Origin: Promethearchaeota archaeon
GTDB taxonomy: Archaea > Asgardarchaeota > Lokiarchaeia > Sigynarchaeales > SOKP01
Assembly (NCBI GenBank): GCA_004524515.1
Contig: SDNV01000099.1
Span: forward strand, 1-9,866
Direction: 5' to 3'
Length of the DNA stretch: 9,866 nucleotides
In this document: piece by piece, positions 1 to 5,264 of the stretch
How positions within the stretch are numbered: position 1 is the first letter of the stretch
Layout of the letters: the number at the start of each line of letters is the position of its first letter
Notes under the pieces: generated by a model
Database searches by the model: none
Told to the model about the DNA's origin: nothing
The model's input: the letters and a program-made list of their open reading frames with translations, nothing else
Made by a program: the position numbers and the translations under genes

Positions 1-410
1 ATCTCATCTGGATGCCCTTCAGTATGCATAGGCTCAGGATAAAATTGGAGCGAAGTATATCCATAACTATCAAATGATCCTATTATAATAAAACCCTTTT
101 TTGTAAGTTTATCACTCATATAATAAAACGTATTTCCTATTAAGCTCCCATGAGTACAAAATATAAAACAATGTTTCTCTTTCGTAACTTTAAGATCTTG
201 AATAAATTTATTAACATTTCTCGGTTCTCTATAAAAAAAAGTGGGAGTTCCAATCCCAATTAAATCATATTTTTCTAATAAATTTAAATCCATATTTTTT
301 ATTTGAGCAATATCACATATATTACCGCTTTTTAAAATACCTTCTCTAATAGTTTCGGCAATTTTTTTTGTGTTGCCAGTTTGCGAAAAATATATAATTA
401 AAACTTTCAA
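1..410 (-). CDS. Flavodoxin-domain protein, C-terminus missing at window edge
   Basis: This is the N-terminal 136 residues of a flavodoxin-fold protein; the rest lies beyond the left edge. The protein begins MKVLIIYFSQTGNTKKIAET, with the FMN phosphate loop SQTGNT at residues 9-14. A second flavin loop, GTPTFFYREPR, lies near 54-64 and a third candidate, CTHGS, near 85-89. GHPDE at 132-136 recalls the spot where flavodoxin-ferredoxin fusions (EFR1-like) continue toward a 4Fe-4S domain, but that part is not visible. The start is TTG at 410-408: an in-frame stop lies only four codons upstream, no ATG occurs before residue 40, and an AGGGG SD site sits five bases before the TTG. It is 50 bases downstream of the methyltransferase gene on the same strand and is probably the third gene of the old yellow enzyme operon. 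Likely role: cytoplasmic low-potential electron carrier; the partner is inferred from context. Confidence 0.82.
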   Translation of the reverse strand, partial: MKVLIIYFSQTGNTKKIAETIREGILKSGNICDIAQIKNMDLNLLEKYDLIGIGTPTFFYREPRNVNKFIQDLKVTKEKHCFIFCTHGSLIGNTFYYMSDKLTKKGFIIIGSFDSYGYTSLQFYPEPMHTEGHPDE

Positions 411-460
411 TTTAGCCCCTCAAATATATAACTAATTTTCTCATTGTATTAAATTCAAAA

Positions 461-1033
461 TTAATTATTTTTTTTAAAGATGAAAGCATCGAATATAGGA
501 CCATTTTTAACCTCAACGGATAAGTTAAAGTTCTTTGCATAGACTCTCGGATCTACAGCTTCAGGATGAGACGGAAATCTTTTACGCATTGCTTCTATGC
601 CTTTAGGAGTAGGTTCAAAAATGCAAATCAATCCTTTTGGTTTTGTTATACGAATGAATTCTTTAAATGCAGTAAATTTATTATCAATATGATGTAATGC
701 TCCTTGTAAAAAAATAGCATCAAATGTCTCATTATCAAAAGGCATGTCTTCAGCATTGAAATGAATAAAAGTAATCAGATGGTCGATATTGACTTTTTTA
801 GCGTTCGCTAACCAATCTCTTTTAGCATATTCTGTGTTATCTCCCTCTGGTTCCCCGGTAAGTACATAATAATTGTTCAATGCAAGTAGAATTGCCATTC
901 TACCCTTTCCTGTTCCTACATCTAAAATTTTTGCCTCTTTTTCTAAATTTAAACTTTTTATAATCGGATCAATAAAATCAAATATAAAACTAATTTCATT
1001 ACCTAAAATTTCTTTTGCTTCTTTAATATCCAT
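461..1033 (-). CDS. Class I SAM-dependent methyltransferase (small, UbiE/COG2226-like)
   Basis: A 190-residue Rossmann-fold methyltransferase. Motif I is ILDVGTGKGR at residues 36-45 and binds S-adenosylmethionine. The acidic position after strand 2 is probably E61 or E63 in TGEPEG, motif II is FNAEDMPF at 92-99, and motif IV is FDAIFLQGALHHI at 104-116. The C-terminal third (FEPTPKGIEAM onward) is short, so there is little room for a dedicated substrate domain and the acceptor cannot be predicted. The ATG start lies 42 bases downstream of the old yellow enzyme gene; the leader is almost pure A with no SD site. The gene sits between two flavoprotein genes on the same strand, so the acceptor may be the product of the oxidoreductase or a redox cofactor (inference). 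The family call is strong; the substrate is unknown. Confidence 0.87.
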   Translation of the reverse strand: MDIKEAKEILGNEISFIFDFIDPIIKSLNLEKEAKILDVGTGKGRMAILLALNNYYVLTGEPEGDNTEYAKRDWLANAKKVNIDHLITFIHFNAEDMPFDNETFDAIFLQGALHHIDNKFTAFKEFIRITKPKGLICIFEPTPKGIEAMRKRFPSHPEAVDPRVYAKNFNLSVEVKNGPIFDAFIFKKNN

Positions 1034-1075
1034 TTTTTTTATTTTTTATTTTTTTTCCAGATATATTCTATCATT

Positions 1076-2233
1076 TTATAATTCAGTTTTTCTCTTTTTC
1101 AATTTTTTCTCTTCTAATTTTTTTTTAACTACGCAATAAACTTTACCTTGCATCATTGTCATAAAGCAAGAGTTGCAACTTATACATAATGCGGGTGAGA
1201 GATCTCCATTTTTCCATCGATTTGGTAAATCTGGTTCATAAATAAGCGGTCTAGACATTGATATGAAATCAGCAATTTTTTCTTTGAGAATTTTTTCAGC
1301 AGATATAGGATTTCTGATACCTCCTACAAGAATTAAAGGACAATGTTGCATTAAGGGCTTCAGCTTCTTTGCGATCGGTAAGAAATAATTCTCGTCTTCA
1401 GGTTTTTTAATAAATTTACTAGGTAATGGATTTTTATTTATGATAATCGATTCTCCAATTCCTCCACTTGGTTCAATAGCATCATACCCTGTTTTAACCA
1501 AAATTTTAGTAATCTCCATAGCTTCATCAACCATTAAACCTCCGGGAACATCATCATCTGTTTGTAATTTGACAATAATTGGAAAATCTTTACCAATTTC
1601 ATCTCGAATTTGATGATAAATATCAATTAAAATTTTGGTGCGATTTTGAGTATTCCCTCCATATTCATCAATACGGATATTTGTATAAGGAGAAATAAAA
1701 TTACTAAGTAAATAACCATGTGCGGCATGCATTTGAACCATATCATATTCGCACTCATAGGCTCTAATACTAGCATCTACAAAATTTTTTGTTATCTCTC
1801 TAATTTCATTAACAGTTAATTCAATTGGAACTTTTTTTGTAGATTTGTCCTTGATTGGGGAAGGTGCTACAGATGGATACTTTGGGTGGGTTCCTTGGCG
1901 TCCTGTATGAACTAATTGAGCTGCTACTTTAACATCAGAATAATCATGGATAGCTTTGACCAACTTTTTTTGTCCATCTATGTAAGAATTATCATATAAA
2001 TAGGGTTGGTCTGGCCCTCCTGTGGCGTGAGGATCGACCGCAATTGCTCCAGTGATAATTAACCCTGCTCCTCCCGCTGCTAACTCCTTATACATTTCTA
2101 TAAGCTCCTTAGTCACTTTCCCGTATTTTGCCGCCTTTCTCTCATAAGTTGCAGAGCGGACAATTCGATTTTTAATTGTAACATGTCCTATTTTAGCGGG
2201 ACTAAATAAATATTTTAATTCTATATTAACCAC
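1076..2233 (-). CDS. Old yellow enzyme-family NADH:flavin oxidoreductase, single domain with Fe-S cysteines
   Basis: A 385-residue FMN TIM-barrel enzyme of the old yellow enzyme / 2,4-dienoyl-CoA reductase family. The N-terminus has LFSPAKIG and KNRIVRSATYE. HAAHGYLLSNFISP at 169-182 carries the substrate-binding histidines H169 and H172. EYGGNTQNR follows at 190-198, and LVGGIRNP (302-309) with MSRPLI (326-331) form the FMN phosphate region. Cysteines C350, C353, C356 and C367 match the position of the 4Fe-4S ligands of dienoyl-CoA reductases, though the spacing C-x2-C-x2-C-x10-C is tighter than in FadH. The C-terminal FAD/NAD(P)H domain of the roughly 670-residue family members is absent; instead there is a Lys/Glu-rich tail (about 369-385). 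The start is GTG: an in-frame stop lies three codons upstream and no ATG occurs before residue 47. It is the first gene of a probable operon with the methyltransferase and flavodoxin genes and divergent from a TrmB regulator. It probably reduces an activated C=C bond; the substrate is unknown. Confidence 0.93.
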   Translation of the reverse strand: MVNIELKYLFSPAKIGHVTIKNRIVRSATYERKAAKYGKVTKELIEMYKELAAGGAGLIITGAIAVDPHATGGPDQPYLYDNSYIDGQKKLVKAIHDYSDVKVAAQLVHTGRQGTHPKYPSVAPSPIKDKSTKKVPIELTVNEIREITKNFVDASIRAYECEYDMVQMHAAHGYLLSNFISPYTNIRIDEYGGNTQNRTKILIDIYHQIRDEIGKDFPIIVKLQTDDDVPGGLMVDEAMEITKILVKTGYDAIEPSGGIGESIIINKNPLPSKFIKKPEDENYFLPIAKKLKPLMQHCPLILVGGIRNPISAEKILKEKIADFISMSRPLIYEPDLPNRWKNGDLSPALCISCNSCFMTMMQGKVYCVVKKKLEEKKLKKRKTEL

Positions 2234-2249
2234 TTTATCTTAAAATTTA

Positions 2250-2262
2250 ATTTTATATTGAT
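2250..2262 (-). promoter_or_regulatory. TATA-like box of the old yellow enzyme operon
   Basis: Read on the minus strand, the core AATATAAAA (2259-2251) is centred about 22 bases before the GTG start and no SD site precedes that start. The distance is slightly short but fits a nearly leaderless archaeal transcript. The whole 97-base divergent spacer is so AT-rich that other TATA-like strings exist. Confidence 0.4.
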
Positions 2263-2302
2263 AAAGCTTAGAGAAATTTTATTATTTGCTAATCAAAAAC
2301 AA

Positions 2303-2338
2303 CTTTTTTAAATGGAAATTCTTTTTTTAAATGGAAAT
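2303..2338 (+). repeat. Tandem direct repeat over the promoter and start codon of the first TrmB gene
   Basis: Two nearly identical copies stand side by side: C-T6-AAATGGAAAT (2303-2319) and C-T7-AAATGGAAAT (2321-2338), differing by one T. The T/A core of the first copy (TTTTTTAAAT, 2304-2313) is centred about 23 bases before the ATG at 2331 and can serve as a TATA box for a leaderless message. The second copy contains the start codon itself. The ATG in copy one (2312) opens only a 10-codon frame that stops at TGA 2342-2344. Confidence 0.75.
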
Positions 2339-3242
2339 GTCTGATAAGATTATCGAAGATTTGAATGAATTTCTTAAAACAGCCAATTTAAATTCCTATG
2401 AAATAAATGCGTTTACAGCATTATTTAGCTCTTCTGATTTATTAACTGCTCGAGAGATAAGTGGTAAATCAAATGTACCAAGTGGGAGAATTTATGAGGT
2501 ATTAGAGGATTTAAATAAAAAAGGTATGATTGAGATAATTGAATCTCGCCCTAAAAAATTTAGACCATTACCTTTAAATCGTGCTTTTTATAATTTAATC
2601 TCTTTTCAAACTAAAGAAAATAGTAGGAGAATTACATATTTATTTGATCAGGCTAAAGTTTTAGAACAATCCATATATGAGTCTAACAGTTTTATGAAAA
2701 CAGAACCTACAAAAATTTTCTGGTCAACTGCCTTTGGATTCCAATCAATCGTGTCATTATATAAAAAACATTGTAATGAAACTCAACAAGAATTACTTCT
2801 CAATTATTTTTTTAATAAAACGACATTAAAAGTTCTAAATTATGCGCATGCTTTATATGAGCCTATTAAGATTGCTCTAGAACGGGGTGTGAAAGCTCTT
2901 TTTTTATGGAGTTTTCCATACGATGAAAGACCACTTTCTGAAGATCAAAAAGTATATAATTTGAAATTTATGCAAAATGTAGTCAAAAAGCATGAAGAGT
3001 TATTCGGGATTTCCCCGCGAAAATATGATATAGAAATGAAATTTATCCATCGAAGAATTCCAACGTATTATGATATATTTGATAAAAAACGAATAATTTT
3101 TAAACTTTTAAATCCACTCAAACCCTATCAAGTTTTCTCCTGTATGAATGTATTAGATCCAAAATTAGCAAAAGAATTACGTAAACAATTTTATAATATC
3201 TGGGCTTTCGAAGCCAATGAAATTAATTCTGGTGAAATATAA
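2331..3242 (+). CDS. TrmB-family transcriptional regulator (divergent from the old yellow enzyme operon)
   Basis: A 303-residue regulator with an N-terminal TrmB-type winged helix-turn-helix at about residues 18-80: LNSYEINAFTALF, then LTAREISGKSNVPSGRIYEV with the recognition helix near 50-62, then the wing MIEIIESRPKKFRPL. An amphipathic linker follows (about 85-120). The C-terminal domain (about 125-295) looks like the PLD-like / sugar-sensing part of TrmB proteins, with WSTAFGFQSI, ALERGVKALFLWSF and YYDIFDKKRIIFKLL. No transmembrane segment is seen. The first ATG (2331) is taken; MSDK at 2337 is an alternative two codons in. No SD site is present, so the message is probably leaderless. 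The gene is divergent from the old yellow enzyme gene across 97 bases and is the natural candidate to control that operon and itself. The effector is unknown. It is a different subtype from the second TrmB protein in the window: longer, with little obvious similarity beyond the DNA-binding domain. Confidence 0.87.
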   Translation: MEMSDKIIEDLNEFLKTANLNSYEINAFTALFSSSDLLTAREISGKSNVPSGRIYEVLEDLNKKGMIEIIESRPKKFRPLPLNRAFYNLISFQTKENSRRITYLFDQAKVLEQSIYESNSFMKTEPTKIFWSTAFGFQSIVSLYKKHCNETQQELLLNYFFNKTTLKVLNYAHALYEPIKIALERGVKALFLWSFPYDERPLSEDQKVYNLKFMQNVVKKHEELFGISPRKYDIEMKFIHRRIPTYYDIFDKKRIIFKLLNPLKPYQVFSCMNVLDPKLAKELRKQFYNIWAFEANEINSGEI

Positions 3243-3275
3243 TCTAATTTAGTATTACTTTAATCAGTTCATTTT

Positions 3276-3303
3276 AAAAAAAAATCAAAGAAAAATAAAT
3301 TTC
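3276..3303 (-). terminator. T-rich terminator of the FKBP gene
   Basis: On the minus strand, downstream of the FKBP stop, the sequence is strongly T-rich and ends in nine T in a row (3284-3276). There is no clear hairpin, as is normal for archaeal T-tract termination. It lies in the 98-base spacer between two convergent genes. Confidence 0.5.
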
Positions 3304-3340
3304 AAAACTTCTTCTAATTTATATTTATTCTATGTTGTTT

Positions 3341-3826
3341 TTAGTAATGATAGTGTCTACATCCGCATCCACAGGAATTAGGAGGATCTGGCTCACAACC
3401 AGTTTCAATTATCTTTATTTTAAAATTTAATATTTCTCCTGCTAAAGGATGATTTAAATCAATTACAACATTCTTTTCATTGACTTCTTTAATTAACGCA
3501 ATCATACTATGTCCAGTTTGGTCCATCACCTGAACTGCCATACCTGGTTTTGGATCTTGATCCTTTGGAAAAAGGTTTTTGGGCATCTTTCGGATTAACC
3601 CATTTTGATAGTCTCCATAAGCTTCTGAAGGCTGAAGTTTAATAGAAAATTCTTCTCCAAGCTCTTTTCCTACTACAGCTTCGTCCAGACCTTTAATAAT
3701 ATTCCCTGCCCCGACCTCAAATTTTAAAGGAAACCCATTGTTTCTTTCTGTGCTGTCAAAAATAGTTCCATCTTCTAGAGAACCTTCATATTGGACTTTT
3801 ATGATATCTCCTTTCTTTATTGCCAT
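3341..3826 (-). CDS. FKBP-type peptidyl-prolyl cis-trans isomerase, SlyD-like
   Basis: A 161-residue cytoplasmic prolyl isomerase and folding helper. The FKBP domain is built from residues 1-72 and about 122-141, with GDIIKVQYEGSLEDGTIFDS, FEVGAGNIIKGLDEAVVGK and PSEAYG. The insert-in-flap chaperone domain lies between (about 73-121). DLNHPLAGEILNFKIKI (123-139) is the classic return strand of SlyD-like proteins. The C-terminal tail is unusual: C144, C152, C154 and C156 in a SCGCGC cluster, followed by H158 and H160 as RHYHY. This resembles a metal-binding tail, by analogy to the His/Cys-rich tail of bacterial SlyD. The start is firm: an AGGAG SD site lies seven bases before the ATG. The gene stands alone, with its own promoter and a T-rich terminator. 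No signal peptide is seen. Confidence 0.94.
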   Translation of the reverse strand: MAIKKGDIIKVQYEGSLEDGTIFDSTERNNGFPLKFEVGAGNIIKGLDEAVVGKELGEEFSIKLQPSEAYGDYQNGLIRKMPKNLFPKDQDPKPGMAVQVMDQTGHSMIALIKEVNEKNVVIDLNHPLAGEILNFKIKIIETGCEPDPPNSCGCGCRHYHY

Positions 3827-3859
3827 GTTGTTTCTCCTACTTTTAAAAAATTCAAAATT

Positions 3860-3898
3860 TAATGATTAGAGTCATTAGTTGTTAGTTATTTATAGATA
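3860..3898 (-). promoter_or_regulatory. Promoter of the FKBP gene with an inverted repeat near the start site
   Basis: On the minus strand CTATAAATAAC (near 3898-3888) is a good TATA box. It would place the transcription start near 3866, giving a leader of about 40 bases that contains the SD site. A six-base inverted repeat, TAATGA (3860-3865) and TCATTA (3872-3877) with a six-base loop, overlaps the predicted start and could be an operator. The operator idea is inference. Confidence 0.4.
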
Positions 3899-3983
3899 TT
3901 GTTATTATTTTTAATAAAATCAATACTTTTCTCTTAGAAGAACATATTCTAACACTTTTTCTGATTTTACAAAAATGTTAAAA

Positions 3984-4010
3984 CTTAAATAGTAAATTAT
4001 AATATAAATC
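3984..4010 (+). promoter_or_regulatory. Promoter region of the small alpha/beta-barrel gene
   Basis: TTATAATATAAAT (3997-4009) is a TATA-like box. Transcription would begin near 4029, giving a leader of about 30 bases that includes the GAGGTG SD site at 4050-4055. A second TATA-like string at 4031-4043 lies too close to the SD site to be used with it. Confidence 0.4.
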
Positions 4011-4061
4011 AATGAAACAAATCCAATTTAATTATAATATATTCATATTGAGGTGAATATC

Positions 4062-4388
4062 ATGGTAATATGTAGTATGACTTTTTCAAAATTAAAATCA
4101 GATATTTCTGTAGATGAGGCGAGAAAGATCTGGGACGAAGATATAATGCCTCGTCTTAGGGAGCAAAAAGGTTTTTTAGCCGGGTACTTATTAGTTTCAG
4201 AAAATCGAGATGAGGGAATATCCGTAGGATTGTGGGAGACTAAAGAAGATGCTGAAGCAATAGAAAAAAGTGGATTCTATAAAGAAGATATAAAAAAATT
4301 TGCTAAGTTTTTAGCTCCTCCAACTCAGCGTAAGTTTTATGATGTTAACAGCGAAATAGTGTTTTTAAAAGAATTAGAAGCCTTATAA
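4062..4388 (+). CDS. Small dimeric alpha/beta-barrel protein (antibiotic biosynthesis monooxygenase-like)
   Basis: A 108-residue protein with the beta-alpha-beta-beta-alpha-beta pattern of the dimeric ferredoxin-like barrel (ABM/EthD type). Strand 1 is MVICSMTFSKL, helix 1 is DEARKIWDEDIMPRLREQ, strands 2 and 3 are FLAGYLLVSENRDEGISVGLWET, helix 2 is KEDAEAIEKSGFYKEDIKKFAKFL, and the last strand is EIVFLKEL. The pattern TKEDAEA in a ferredoxin-like frame is typical of ABM proteins. Such proteins may be cofactor-free monooxygenases, haem degraders or simple ligand binders; no haem-ligand motif is clear, so no reaction is assigned. An upstream GTG at 4053 is in frame, but GAGGTG (4050-4055) is an SD site six bases before the ATG at 4062, so the ATG is chosen. 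The gene is monocistronic and convergent with the Lrp gene. Confidence 0.78.
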   Translation: MVICSMTFSKLKSDISVDEARKIWDEDIMPRLREQKGFLAGYLLVSENRDEGISVGLWETKEDAEAIEKSGFYKEDIKKFAKFLAPPTQRKFYDVNSEIVFLKELEAL

Positions 4389-4443
4389 GTTGATCTCTTA
4401 AATTTTAAATAGATCATAGAATTTAGAAAATATCATTTAGTTT

Positions 4444-4465
4444 AAATAAGGAAAAAGAAAAAAAC
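4444..4465 (-). terminator. T-rich terminator of the Lrp gene
   Basis: Just past the Lrp stop on the minus strand the message would read GAG, then a run of seven T, C, five T, CC and TTATTT. This pyrimidine/T-rich tract without a hairpin fits archaeal termination. It lies in the 83-base convergent spacer. Confidence 0.45.
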
Positions 4466-4471
4466 TCGGAT

Positions 4472-4894
4472 TTACTTTATAATATCGGTTATAAAACAGG
4501 TTTCCACTATTTTAATACCTTTTATTTGTGAGATTTTCTCTTCAATCAAGGGATTAAATTGTTCAATTGAAGGTATCTCTACTTTCATAAAGAGCCCACA
4601 ATCTCCAGAAAGTCGCCAAATATCCGTGATTTCCTCAATTTGTATTAATTCATTCAATATCCTCTTAATTTCTTTAAAATCTGGCTCAATTTTTACCGTA
4701 GCACGAGTTTTTGGCTTTCCATTCATTTCATAAATTATCGTGAATTTTTTAATAACCTTTTCTTCATCTACGAGTTTCTTTACTCTTCGACGAACGGTAG
4801 CTTCAGTTTTGCCAATCTTGGTAGCAATTTCATTAAAACTTATTCTACTATTTTGTTTTAATTCCTCTAAAATCTTTAAATCTATAACATCCAT
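4472..4894 (-). CDS. Lrp/AsnC-family transcriptional regulator
   Basis: A 140-residue regulator of the feast/famine family. Residues 1-48 form the N-terminal winged helix-turn-helix: MDVIDLKILEELKQNSR, then ISFNEIATKIGKTEATVRRR with the recognition helix in the second half. A hinge follows, and the C-terminal RAM ligand-binding/oligomer domain spans about residues 60-138 (ATVKIEPDF, LSGDCGLFMKVEIPSIEQF, ETCFITDII). The length is typical of the family. The ATG at 4894-4892 gives the canonical start (Met-Asp-x-Ile-Asp); an in-frame GTG at 4909 would add five residues, but no SD site supports it. Effectors of the family are usually amino acids, but none can be predicted here. The adjacent kinase is divergent across a long spacer, and the gene may mainly control itself. 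A 7-bp inverted repeat at 4951-4968 upstream is a candidate operator. Confidence 0.88.
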   Translation of the reverse strand: MDVIDLKILEELKQNSRISFNEIATKIGKTEATVRRRVKKLVDEEKVIKKFTIIYEMNGKPKTRATVKIEPDFKEIKRILNELIQIEEITDIWRLSGDCGLFMKVEIPSIEQFNPLIEEKISQIKGIKIVETCFITDIIK

Positions 4895-4950
4895 TTTTAC
4901 TTCAATCACTCGAAATAATAATTTTTTATTAATTATTAAAAACTTTATTT

Positions 4951-4968
4951 TGAAATTTTATAATTTCA
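4951..4968. promoter_or_regulatory. Palindrome, candidate Lrp operator
   Basis: TGAAATT (4951-4957) and AATTTCA (4962-4968) form a perfect 7-bp inverted repeat around TTAT. It lies 57 bases upstream of the Lrp ATG and just upstream of that gene's TATA-like region. Lrp-family sites are typically AT-rich imperfect palindromes of about this size, so autoregulation is plausible but unproven. Confidence 0.35.
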
Positions 4969-5223
4969 TATACTCTTGATTACTAGATTGTGTAAATACG
5001 TTCTTAAGTTTATCGGTTTGAGAAATATTTTTAAAGAAAAAAACGAATATTGTCGAGAAACCTAAAATTAATGAATGAAAAGAAAAACTAATATTCAATA
5101 GAATTTTTAAAGATGTCGATAGTTATCCATTTTTTTAAAATTATATCAAATCCAGAAATTAGAGTTTCGTCAAAAAATTAAAGCTGTACCAAATAGATTT
5201 CTGTGGGAGTAGAAAGTTAAACC

Positions 5224-5235
5224 TTTATAATAAAA
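5224..5235 (+). promoter_or_regulatory. TATA-like box of the FGGY kinase gene
   Basis: TTTATAATAAAA, preceded by a purine-rich AGAAAGTTAAACC that may act as the B-recognition element. It predicts a transcription start about 5-10 bases before the ATG at 5265, which has no SD site. A very short or absent leader fits. Confidence 0.45.
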
Positions 5236-5264
5236 TTCATTAGTTTAAAATTGTAATTTTTATT

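Larger units (their letters stand above)
4910..5264. other. Long non-coding spacer between the Lrp and kinase genes
   Basis: About 355 bases between divergent genes without a credible protein or RNA gene on either strand; frames here are very short. It holds the Lrp promoter region (TTAATAAAAAATTATT on the minus strand, near 4922-4937), the palindrome at 4951-4968, a copy of a 13-base string (5190-5202) that recurs upstream of the second TrmB gene, and the kinase TATA-like box at 5224-5235. The central part (about 4980-5180) shows nothing recognisable. Confidence 0.6.

Noticed and set aside
1034..1075. Long T tract on the plus strand between old yellow enzyme and methyltransferase genes as a terminator
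   Set aside because: Both genes are on the minus strand, where this tract reads as A, so it cannot end their message; no plus-strand gene ends there.
873..1139. Plus-strand open frame of 88 codons
   Set aside because: It lies opposite the methyltransferase start and old yellow enzyme end, is Phe/Ser-rich from the complement of Lys/Asp-rich coding, and has no family pattern.
2312..2344. Ten-codon upstream frame before the first TrmB gene as a real leader peptide
   Set aside because: It has no SD site, its sequence comes from the tandem repeat, and it lies inside the likely promoter; kept only as part of the repeat observation.
4053..4061. GTG start for the small alpha/beta-barrel gene
   Set aside because: This GTG is part of the GAGGTG SD site that serves the ATG at 4062.
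4895..4909. GTG start for the Lrp gene
   Set aside because: It adds only five residues before a canonical family start, has no SD site, and would leave too little room to the TATA-like region.
4740..4979. Plus-strand open frame of 79 codons
   Set aside because: It is antisense to the Lrp gene; its Phe/Ile/Ser composition is that of a shadow frame.
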